From contig DGPL01000047.1 of the NCBI GenBank assembly GCA_002390425.1, positions 38,744 to 53,175 of the forward strand: DNA of 14,432 nt. The letters are read 5' to 3'. Position 1 is the stretch's first letter; every line of letters starts with the position of its first letter. Under the pieces are notes generated by a model. It searched no databases and was not told the origin of the DNA. It saw only the letters and a program-made list of their open reading frames with translations. Positions 1 to 5,967 of this stretch are shown in pieces. A program made the position numbers and the translations under genes. This DNA is from Kordiimonadaceae bacterium UBA4441 (lineage in GTDB: Bacteria; Pseudomonadota; Alphaproteobacteria; Sphingomonadales; Emcibacteraceae).

Positions 1-917
1 TCAATCGGTGCATCACGGTTATATAACACGTCTAACGATAGTTTACCGCTTAGAGCGCCGCTAACTTTAATCGTATAGTCGGTTTTATTCTCAATGACGA
101 CTTGGGTGCCTACAAAAACCTTGGTAGCGTTTTCAAAATCACTGCGATCATTAATATTCCAAGTAAATACGCTGCTTGCATAGGCCGCCACTACAGTTTC
201 ATAATTTTCAATGGCTTCCTGCTTGGTGATAAGAACGGCTGGGCCTGCTTCCAGATTCCATTTAAAAGTTTCATTATCGAATGCACGAACACCGTAACCA
301 GCATTAACGGTAAACCGTTTATTGAAAGCACCAAAGCTATCGCCTTCGAAGCTGGAAAATCCTGTAACATATGAAATTTCAGTAACGCTGTAATCATTTT
401 TATATGAAACTCCGTAACGGCGTTGGTTGGTTACAGAATTACTGTTGTTATAATCAAAATATGACGCAACAGTTTGTTTGTAAGGGCCTGTCTCACGGGA
501 AAATTGTGTCGCTGCCCCAAAGGACCTTTGGCTTGTGTTACCTGTTGCATAAAGAGCATTCAATTCAATCTCTTTATCCCAGCCTGGAAGAAAATATTTT
601 GAAAATTGCTTGGCGCCATCGTCTGAAAATATTGTACCCTCAGCAGCTGGAATTGTAGACGTTTCCGGTTCCGCAGGTGGTTCAGGTGGTGTAGGTCTGA
701 TATCTGCAGCAACACGTGTAATCTCTTCGGCGTCTTCAGGATGCGCAGCAATGAGCAGCCCAACCAGCACATCAAAATCTTTTCCGCCATCTTTATTGGC
801 GGCCGTCATTAGCAAATTAAATTGTTCTGGGGTGACATCTGCCTCAGCAGCTATTGGAAGCATAGGCAGGCATAACAGACCAGCAGTTAGGGCTGTTTTA
901 CAGAAGTTTCTAGTCAT
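1..917 (-). CDS. DUF481 family outer-membrane beta-barrel protein (3' end outside window)
   Basis: The frame is open from an ATG at 917 to the left edge, giving 305 residues with no stop. Residues 1-26 form a signal peptide ending in AAEA. Residues 27-73 look helical and acidic, and a Pro/Glu linker follows at about 74-86 (RPTPPEPPAEPE). From about 115 on, alternating beta-type sequence includes ELNALYATGNTSQ, the 'GN(T/S)' start typical of DUF481 (YdiY-like, 'salt-induced outer membrane') proteins. The reading SLDVLYNRDAPI at the edge resembles the usual penultimate strands, so perhaps only 20-30 residues are missing. The helical N-terminal region plus linker is, from memory, common in alphaproteobacterial members. 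It lies 27 bases after the YceI gene on the same strand, so co-transcription is likely. An AAGGA at 932-936 precedes the start by 14 bases. The family's function is not established. Family call fairly sure; function unknown. Confidence 0.82.
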   Translation of the reverse strand, partial: MTRNFCKTALTAGLLCLPMLPIAAEADVTPEQFNLLMTAANKDGGKDFDVLVGLLIAAHPEDAEEITRVAADIRPTPPEPPAEPETSTIPAAEGTIFSDDGAKQFSKYFLPGWDKEIELNALYATGNTSQRSFGAATQFSRETGPYKQTVASYFDYNNSNSVTNQRRYGVSYKNDYSVTEISYVTGFSSFEGDSFGAFNKRFTVNAGYGVRAFDNETFKWNLEAGPAVLITKQEAIENYETVVAAYASSVFTWNINDRSDFENATKVFVGTQVVIENKTDYTIKVSGALSGKLSLDVLYNRDAPI

Positions 918-944
918 TAGATGTTCTAAGGTCCTTTTTTAAAT

Positions 945-1538
945 TTATTTTTCAAATGTTAAATAAAATGACATTGGAGCGACTGTCGCAATTGTATCTA
1001 GTCCAGCAAGCTCTCTTAATTTTTCAATTGCACCGGCTAATTCAAAATCTTCTACATCTAGGAAAATGACGCCATGTGGTGTAATCATTACTTTTTTTTC
1101 AGCAAGGCGAGTCACAGTAAGCATAACATCATAGTCAATTTTTTGACCTACAAGTTCGATACCGATTGTGGCTTCAATAACTTTGCTCGTGCCAATTGCT
1201 TGATCATGGTGTGCCTCTAAGTTCATATCGCCAGTTAGTTTTGCGGTTGCATTTTCTGCCACCTTAAAGACAATGTCACGCATGCGCTGATCGCGTAATT
1301 CTAACTTTGTATCAACAGAGGCCAGATCAATATCAATATTAATATGTCCATTATCGTCAATGTTACCGGAAATTTTTTTAAATGTATTACTTTCGCCAAT
1401 GAAGCCATTTTTAATGGATCCATAAGAAAGATTGGAATTATTACTATCTAAGACCCAATCGGCAAGAGCCGTATTTGTAAACATTATTGATGCGGCAAGC
1501 ACAAAAGTGCTTCTGACTATATTCCTAAAATTTTTCAT
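945..1538 (-). CDS. YceI-family periplasmic protein
   Basis: This is a 197-residue protein when started at the ATG at 1538. The frame is open upstream to a GTG at 1586, but the ATG gives a clean signal peptide (basic NFRNIVR, hydrophobic core, cut after TALA at 26) and has an AGGG at good spacing, so I chose it. The mature part begins DWVLDSNNSNLSY and carries the YceI pattern: SIKNGFIGESNTFKKISGNI, then IDIDLASVDTKLELRDQRMRD (about 68-88). YceI proteins fold as lipocalin-like barrels that bind polyisoprenoid or amphiphilic ligands in the periplasm. The 'SIKxG...DLxSVxTxxxxRDxRM' form belongs to a subgroup found in marine bacteria. The gene is 91 bases downstream of the acyl-CoA dehydrogenase and just upstream of the DUF481 gene. 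A weak promoter-like pair (TTGCAT 1600-1605, TATAAA 1575-1580, 19-base spacer, minus strand) could serve the two. The ligand is unknown. Confidence 0.85.
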   Translation of the reverse strand: MKNFRNIVRSTFVLAASIMFTNTALADWVLDSNNSNLSYGSIKNGFIGESNTFKKISGNIDDNGHINIDIDLASVDTKLELRDQRMRDIVFKVAENATAKLTGDMNLEAHHDQAIGTSKVIEATIGIELVGQKIDYDVMLTVTRLAEKKVMITPHGVIFLDVEDFELAGAIEKLRELAGLDTIATVAPMSFYLTFEK

Positions 1539-1629
1539 GTCTCTAACCCTGTATTCAATATTTTTGTTGCTAAGTTTATATCTCACATAGGTCGTCTGGA
1601 TGCAAGATTAAAACATTTATTAAACTGTC

Positions 1630-3420
1630 TCAAAATGCCTCGGCATCAAGATCCATAACATCTTTAGCGCCGGCCTCTATTTTATACCTAAGCGATGTAG
1701 TTTCTGGCAAAAGATGATTAAAAAAGAAATTGGCTGTTGTAATTTTACTCTTGAGAAAATCAGCATTCCCCTCTCCAGCGGCTAGCATTTTCTTCGATTT
1801 TTTTACCATATCAGCCCAGAAATATCCCATACTTACAAGTGCCATTAAATTAAGATAATAGTGGGCCGTGGCGCCTGCTTGATCAGGATCACTCATAGCA
1901 TTTTGCATAAGCCACATGGTCGCCGTTTGTTGACGCTGTAATGCTTTTTCTAATAGTGAAGTATAATGAGATAGGTCTTCATTATTTTTGTTTTCATCAA
2001 TAAAATTTTGGATCATAGCAAAATAGTCACGAATGACTTCACCATTTTTACTAGGTAACTTGCGACCAATTAAATCCATAGCTTGGATGCCATTGGTGCC
2101 CTCATAAATAGGAGCAATTCTTGCGTCTGCTAAAAATTGCGTCATACCCCATTCATTTATATAACCATGCCCGCCTAAACATTGCATGGCTCTACTTGCG
2201 GCTTCGACACCTTGATCAGTCATATAAGATTTAATCATCGGTGTCATAAGAGATAACATATCTTCGGCTTTATTTCTGTTTTCTTCATTTTCATCAAATT
2301 TAGAAATATCAAATTGTAGTGCGGCCCACATGACCATGGCTCTTGCACCTTCTGTAAATGCGCGGTTGGTCATTAACATGCGTCTTACATCAGGATGGAC
2401 AATAATCGGGTCTGCGGCTTGATCAGGGTATTTTGCCCCTGATAGTGCACGTCCTTGAAGTCGGTCACGTGCATATTCAGCAGCATTCTGATTGGCGACT
2501 TCTGCTATCGCTAACCCCTGAACGCCAACGCCAAGGCGCGCTTCATTCATCATGGTAAACATGGCCCGCATACCTTTATTCTCTTCGCCTATTAGAAACC
2601 CGCGCGCATTATCATAATTTAACAGACACGTTGCATTTGAATGAATACCCATTTTTTCTTCTAGGGAACCACAGCTCACACCATTTTTATCACCTAGTGA
2701 TCCGTCGTCATTAATATTTATTTTTGGAACGATAAATAAACTGATGCCATCAGTTCCCTCAGGCGCCCCTGAGATGCGTGCCAAAACTAAATGTATGATA
2801 TTGTCCGTTAGGTCATGATCTCCTGCAGATATAAAAATCTTTGTACCAGAAATATTATAGGATCCGTAATCATTCAGTTCTGCTTTTGTCCTAAGCAACC
2901 CTAAATCAGTTCCACAATGAGGTTCTGTTAAGTTCATTGTTCCAGACCATTCGCCAGACATCATTTTTGGTAAGTAAGTATTTTTTTGTTCGTCAGTACC
3001 CCAAGTATGGATCGTTTCAGCGGCTCCTTTAGTGAGGCCTGGATACATCGATAGCCCCCAATTTGACGAAACAAGCATTTCATTGATTGCCAGTCCAATG
3101 GCCATTGGTAACCCTTGCCCACCATATTCAGGATCACCAGTCATGCCCTGCCAACCACCATTGACGTATTCATCATAGGCCTTTTTAAATCCTTTAGGTG
3201 TTAAAACGGTTCCGTTTTCTAATTTACAGCCTTCTTCACCACCAGATTGATTAAGCGGCTGAAATACATTTTCAGTAAGTTTAGCCGCTTCTTCCAATAT
3301 TGCATCAATCAGGTCTGGGCTCGCCTCTTTAAAAGGGGAAAGATTATTATAACTTTCTAAGTCAAAGACATGATGCATTAAAAACTGATAATCAACTGTG
3401 GGTGCTTTATAGGAAGGCAT
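1630..3420 (-). CDS. Acyl-CoA dehydrogenase, long form with C-terminal domain (DmdC/FadE-like)
   Basis: This 596-residue flavoenzyme would oxidise an acyl-CoA to the 2-enoyl-CoA, passing electrons to ETF. The opening (MPSYKAPTVDYQFLMHHVFD) and length match the roughly 600-residue subfamily that includes methylmercaptopropionyl-CoA dehydrogenase DmdC. Order of domains: N-terminal helices about 1-155; beta domain with NLTEPHCGTDLG at 163-174 and KIFISAGDHD near 194-203; helical FAD domain about 280-450 with MQCLGGHGYINEWG (412-425); an extra helical C-terminal region about 460-590. E440 in IYEGTNGIQAMD is the expected catalytic base. No other dmd or beta-oxidation gene is adjacent, so the substrate cannot be told: short or medium acyl-CoA and methylthiopropionyl-CoA are both open. 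There is no clear Shine-Dalgarno sequence before the ATG at 3420. The enzyme class is secure; the substrate is not. Confidence 0.93.
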   Translation of the reverse strand: MPSYKAPTVDYQFLMHHVFDLESYNNLSPFKEASPDLIDAILEEAAKLTENVFQPLNQSGGEEGCKLENGTVLTPKGFKKAYDEYVNGGWQGMTGDPEYGGQGLPMAIGLAINEMLVSSNWGLSMYPGLTKGAAETIHTWGTDEQKNTYLPKMMSGEWSGTMNLTEPHCGTDLGLLRTKAELNDYGSYNISGTKIFISAGDHDLTDNIIHLVLARISGAPEGTDGISLFIVPKININDDGSLGDKNGVSCGSLEEKMGIHSNATCLLNYDNARGFLIGEENKGMRAMFTMMNEARLGVGVQGLAIAEVANQNAAEYARDRLQGRALSGAKYPDQAADPIIVHPDVRRMLMTNRAFTEGARAMVMWAALQFDISKFDENEENRNKAEDMLSLMTPMIKSYMTDQGVEAASRAMQCLGGHGYINEWGMTQFLADARIAPIYEGTNGIQAMDLIGRKLPSKNGEVIRDYFAMIQNFIDENKNNEDLSHYTSLLEKALQRQQTATMWLMQNAMSDPDQAGATAHYYLNLMALVSMGYFWADMVKKSKKMLAAGEGNADFLKSKITTANFFFNHLLPETTSLRYKIEAGAKDVMDLDAEAF

Positions 3421-3456
3421 AAGAAATACTTTATTTGCTTAAAATTCGAACCATTA

Positions 3457-3499
3457 AATCGATAACGAACTATACCATTAAAGATAAGGATTATCGATT
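3457..3499. repeat. 9+9 inverted repeat, possible operator
   Basis: AATCGATAA at 3457-3465 and TTATCGATT at 3491-3499 are perfect reverse complements separated by 25 bases, with centres 34 bases apart (about three helical turns). The arms bracket the candidate -10 of the acyl-CoA dehydrogenase gene. Further GATAA-type words sit at 3483-3487 (GATAA) and 3502-3506 (TTATC). No regulator gene is nearby. The long spacer argues against an RNA hairpin and for two DNA-bound half sites. Confidence 0.45.
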
Positions 3500-3508
3500 A
3501 CTTATCAA
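3469..3508 (-). promoter_or_regulatory. Candidate promoter(s) for the acyl-CoA dehydrogenase
   Basis: Two readings are possible on the minus strand. One is an extended -10, TGGTATAGT at 3469-3477. The other is TTGATA (3503-3508) and TATCTT (3481-3486) with a 16-base spacer. The extended -10 closely resembles TGGTATATT before the 91-residue gene at 5808-5816. One arm of the inverted repeat lies in either promoter. This is consensus matching by eye only. Confidence 0.35.
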
Positions 3509-3635
3509 TAGAAATAGTCATTCTTTTAGTGTTTTTATAGTGGGATTGAGACAAAAATATGTTGCTTAATAGACCTTCTTAAAAAAGCATCCTGTTTAAT
3601 GATTGTAGCGGATATTTCAATTTTGGATTGTATAC

Positions 3636-3664
3636 TTGCAGGAAGGGGTTTTTAGAGCTATATA
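3636..3664 (+). promoter_or_regulatory. Candidate sigma-70-type promoter for the TSUP/TIGR02186 pair
   Basis: TTGCAG at 3636-3641 and TATATA at 3659-3664 are separated by exactly 17 bases. Transcription would begin near 3671, leaving a leader of about 90 bases before the ATG at 3761. Found by eye; an AT-rich background gives chance matches. Confidence 0.4.
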
Positions 3665-3760
3665 AGGCCCAAAGGATGATTCCTTAGTATTAGCCAAGTT
3701 GCCATTAGTGAGCGTTGCTTTTGGCAAATTTATTTTAACACCAATTACCATAGTCTTATT

Positions 3761-4690
3761 ATGCAGATTTACCTGCCCATTGCTGAACTTTCAATGAACA
3801 TATTTGTTCTGTTGGCTATGGGCGGCGGTGTGGGTTTTTTATCTGGTATGTTTGGTGTCGGCGGTGGTTTTTTAATGACGCCTCTCTTGATATTTTCCGG
3901 TGTTGCGCCCGCAATTGCTGTGGCCACAGAGGCTAATCAAATTACAGCTGCATCTGTTTCAGGTGCGGCCGCACATTGGCGCCGCGGAGGCGTTGATTTC
4001 AAAATGGGCATGGTTTTAATTGCAGGTGGTATAATTGGGACCTATTTTGGGGCGATGATTTTCACCTATTTGCGTTCGATCGGGCAAGTAGATTTGATGA
4101 TTTCAGTTGCGTACGTCATTTTTCTTGGCGGTGTGGGCGGATTGATGTTTATTGAAAGCGTCAGAAGTATGCTTCGTGACCGCAGGGGAGAAGTGGTAAA
4201 GTCCGTCAGGAGACAACGAACTTGGATTGATGCGCTTCCTTTTAAGATGCGTTTTAGAAAATCAAAAATGTATATCAGTGCCATTATGCCTCTCTCTATT
4301 GGTGCTTTGATTGGCGTACTTGCTGCTATCATGGGGGTCGGTGGCGGGTTCATTATGGTGCCGGCGATGATTTATCTACTTCATATGCCGACGAATGTTG
4401 TGATTGGAACATCGCTGTTTCAAATTACATTTGTTACGGCGGCTGCCACATATCTACACTCGATCAATACGCAAACGGTTGATGTCGTATTGGCTGTTAT
4501 CCTTCTAGTGGCAGCTGTTGTGGGTGCTCAAGTCGGTGTCGTCGTTGGTGCTAAGTTAAAAGGAGAACAGCTAAGGATCTTATTGGCTGGCATGGTTCTT
4601 TTAGTCTGTATGAAAATGGCTTTTGATTTAGTTGTTGAACCTGATGAACTTTTCAGTGTTTCTGCTGTTAATGCTGCGGAGGGTCATTAA
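3761..4690 (+). CDS. TauE/SafE (TSUP, DUF81) family membrane transporter
   Basis: A 309-residue polytopic inner-membrane protein with the two-fold repeat of the TSUP family. Half one has GFLSGMFGVGGGFLMTPLLI (25-44) followed by ATEANQITAASVSG; half two has GVLAAIMGVGGGFIMVPAMI (185-204) followed by IGTSLFQITF. A basic loop of roughly 35 residues (about 135-170) joins the halves. Members move sulfite, sulfoacetate, sulfonates and other organic anions, usually outward. The start MQIYLPIAELS is, from memory, usual for this alphaproteobacterial group, which supports the ATG at 3761 despite no visible ribosome binding site. The next gene begins 2 bases after the stop, so the two products probably work together. 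The substrate cannot be read from sequence; sulfite export is only the default family guess. Confidence 0.92.
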   Translation: MQIYLPIAELSMNIFVLLAMGGGVGFLSGMFGVGGGFLMTPLLIFSGVAPAIAVATEANQITAASVSGAAAHWRRGGVDFKMGMVLIAGGIIGTYFGAMIFTYLRSIGQVDLMISVAYVIFLGGVGGLMFIESVRSMLRDRRGEVVKSVRRQRTWIDALPFKMRFRKSKMYISAIMPLSIGALIGVLAAIMGVGGGFIMVPAMIYLLHMPTNVVIGTSLFQITFVTAAATYLHSINTQTVDVVLAVILLVAAVVGAQVGVVVGAKLKGEQLRILLAGMVLLVCMKMAFDLVVEPDELFSVSAVNAAEGH

Positions 4691-4692
4691 TT

Positions 4693-5475
4693 ATGGTCTT
4701 GCGCATTATCGGTTTTGTCATGTTACTATTTTTCGCCACTTTAAGCGCGAATTCAGAAACACTTGTCACAGATTTATCCCAGAATGAAATAGAAATAACC
4801 TCGCAATTTGCAGGAAGTGAATTATTATTATTTGGGGCAATCGAACGTTATGCGCGAGACGCGATCCAATCAGACGAAATCTCAGTTCAAGGTTTAGACT
4901 ATGATATTATTGTCGTTGTTAGAAGCGAGCCAACCGATTTAATTATTCGTAAGAAAGAAAATAAGGCGGGTATTTGGGTAAATAGTGAGAATATTACAGT
5001 GCGCGGCGTGCCTGGATATTATGCTATTGCGTCAACAAGGCCGTTAGATGATTTTTTATCAAAAGATATACAAGTTGAATATGGATTAGGCCTTAATAAC
5101 CTTTCTTTCATAAGTGAAGGTGAAAGCAATGATTTGCAATCTTATAAAGAAGCTTTATTTAGAAATATGATGGAAAAAGGTCTTTATCTTGAAAACAGCG
5201 GTAACGTAGAAGTTAAAAATGAAATTCTTTTTCGTGCAAATTTAACATTTCCGTCCAATATGCCAGTTGGAAATTATAAAGCAGATGTATATTTAGTGCG
5301 CGATGGAGAAGTGATTATTACACACAATACGCCGCTTAAAGTGGATAAACAGGGTATTGAGCGGGTAATTTATAATTTCGCCCACGAGTACCCACCTTTA
5401 TATGGTATTATGGCAATACTTGTTGCACTGTTTGCGGGACTTTTTAGCGGGTTTGTTGCGAGAAAAGTTTCTTAA
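4693..5475 (+). CDS. TIGR02186-type membrane-anchored periplasmic protein
   Basis: A 260-residue protein with an N-terminal signal sequence (about 1-20), a mainly beta periplasmic region, and one C-terminal transmembrane helix at about 236-256 ending in ARKVS. Family-like stretches are AGIWVNSENI (92-101), VPGYYAIASTRPL (106-118) and FPSNMPVGNYKADVYLVRDG (186-205). The last resembles the strand pattern of an Ig-like domain. I recognise it as the uncharacterised TIGR02186 family, commonly placed beside TSUP transporters in Alphaproteobacteria. Its ATG follows the transporter's stop by 2 bases, so translation is probably coupled. A role as a periplasmic partner of the exporter is inference; no catalytic motif is visible. 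It converges on the 91-residue gene with a 10-base gap. Confidence 0.85.
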   Translation: MVLRIIGFVMLLFFATLSANSETLVTDLSQNEIEITSQFAGSELLLFGAIERYARDAIQSDEISVQGLDYDIIVVVRSEPTDLIIRKKENKAGIWVNSENITVRGVPGYYAIASTRPLDDFLSKDIQVEYGLGLNNLSFISEGESNDLQSYKEALFRNMMEKGLYLENSGNVEVKNEILFRANLTFPSNMPVGNYKADVYLVRDGEVIITHNTPLKVDKQGIERVIYNFAHEYPPLYGIMAILVALFAGLFSGFVARKVS

Positions 5476-5485
5476 ATTTAGATCT

Positions 5486-5761
5486 TTAATTAATTTTAAT
5501 TTCGCATAAATGAGAGGAAATTTTAGCCCATATTGAAGCTGAACTTAGGTCCCCTCTGTCGATAAAGTTTTGTTCTATCTCGTTTGAATATTTAAAGGCT
5601 GCATCCCCAAATTGATTTTTAATATCAATCGCAGCTATTTCTATAAAGGGTGTAGAATCTATACCCATATTTTCCATTTCAACAAATATGTCAGCGGATT
5701 CTAAATTTTTGGAATTTATATTTTTCGAACTTGATTTGGTAATTAAAATATTGGATTGCAT
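5486..5761 (-). CDS. Small soluble protein of 91 residues, unknown function
   Basis: A short gene with an excellent ribosome binding site (AGGAG, 6 bases before the ATG at 5761), which is the main reason to call it real. Residues 1-22 are rich in Ser, Asn and Lys and probably disordered. Residues 23-88 look like two or three helices: DIFVEMENMG, then FIEIAAIDIKNQFGDAA (39-55), then FIDRGDLSSASIWAKISSHLCEI (66-88). The 'IKxxxGxxA ... GDxxxxxxWxxI' spacing resembles a small alphaproteobacterial family of unknown function that I recall, but I cannot name it with certainty. There is no signal peptide or membrane helix. It stands alone on its strand, convergent with the TIGR02186-type gene and divergent from the aminopeptidase. 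Confidence 0.72.
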   Translation of the reverse strand: MQSNILITKSSSKNINSKNLESADIFVEMENMGIDSTPFIEIAAIDIKNQFGDAAFKYSNEIEQNFIDRGDLSSASIWAKISSHLCEIKIN

Positions 5762-5767
5762 TTTGTA

Positions 5768-5772
5768 CTCCT
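5768..5772 (-). promoter_or_regulatory. Strong ribosome binding site of the 91-residue gene
   Basis: AGGAG on the minus strand with a 6-base spacer to the ATG at 5761. It is the best Shine-Dalgarno match in the window and decides that this small frame is translated. Confidence 0.75.
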
Positions 5773-5807
5773 GAATTTTCTATTCAAGATGCAATAAACA
5801 TGCCACT

Positions 5808-5816
5808 AATATACCA
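5808..5816 (-). promoter_or_regulatory. Candidate extended -10 promoter for the 91-residue gene
   Basis: TGGTATATT on the minus strand has the TG dinucleotide of an extended -10 and would give a leader of about 40 bases. No -35 match is evident. It resembles TGGTATAGT before the acyl-CoA dehydrogenase. Confidence 0.35.
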
Positions 5817-5850
5817 TTGAAAATAATGATTTTTTTTGATTACAATAAGT

Positions 5851-5874
5851 TAGAGGGTAATTTTTTCCTCTAAA
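5851..5874. repeat. Hairpin 1 upstream of the aminopeptidase
   Basis: TTAGAGG (5851-5857) and CCTCTAA (5868-5874) pair perfectly around a 10-base, T-rich loop. No T-run follows on the plus strand, so it is not a standard terminator in that direction. It may be an operator or part of a leader structure. Confidence 0.5.
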
Positions 5875-5880
5875 ATTATG

Positions 5881-5904
5881 GTAGGTATATATGATTTTAC
5901 CTAC
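5881..5904. repeat. Hairpin 2 upstream of the aminopeptidase, possible operator
   Basis: GTAGGTA (5881-5887) and TACCTAC (5898-5904) pair perfectly around a 10-base loop, the same 7-10-7 geometry as hairpin 1, which ends 6 bases earlier. A -10-like TATGAT lies at 5924-5929, so the right arm falls just upstream of, or touches, the -35 position. That suits a repressor or activator site for the aminopeptidase-hydrolase operon. Confidence 0.5.
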
Positions 5905-5967
5905 TTATCTACTTGCAAAATGATATGATCTTGTAAATAAATAATAAAATGATTTTTAAGGGATCTA

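Larger units (their letters stand above)
3421..3760. other. Divergent intergenic region between acyl-CoA dehydrogenase and TSUP transporter
   Basis: These 340 bases lie between two genes pointing away from each other. The left third is very AT-rich and contains a 9+9 inverted repeat and minus-strand promoter-like elements; the right part contains a plus-strand promoter-like pair. A small hairpin (AAGGA 3672-3676, TCCTT 3681-3685, 4-base loop) lies just after the plus-strand promoter candidate. No convincing gene is present, and neither flanking start has a clear ribosome binding site. Confidence 0.7.

Noticed and set aside
102..942. Plus- and minus-strand open frames inside the DUF481 gene
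   Set aside because: They lack family resemblance and are shadows of the minus-strand gene with a signal peptide and DUF481 pattern.
1539..1586. Longer YceI protein from the GTG at 1586
   Set aside because: It would add 16 polar residues before an otherwise perfect signal peptide, and would cover the likely promoter.
3599..3655. Possible 18-codon frame in the divergent gap
   Set aside because: There is no ribosome binding site, it overlaps the plus-strand promoter candidate, and it is too short to judge by codon use.
3672..3685. Hairpin AAGGA-TGAT-TCCTT as a regulatory element
   Set aside because: Five base pairs only; expected by chance in a spacer of this size. Mentioned within the gap entry only.
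5470..5500. Possible shared terminator between the TIGR02186-type gene and the 91-residue gene
   Set aside because: The only dyad (TTAAA/TTTAA) is short and pure A/T, too weak for an intrinsic terminator.
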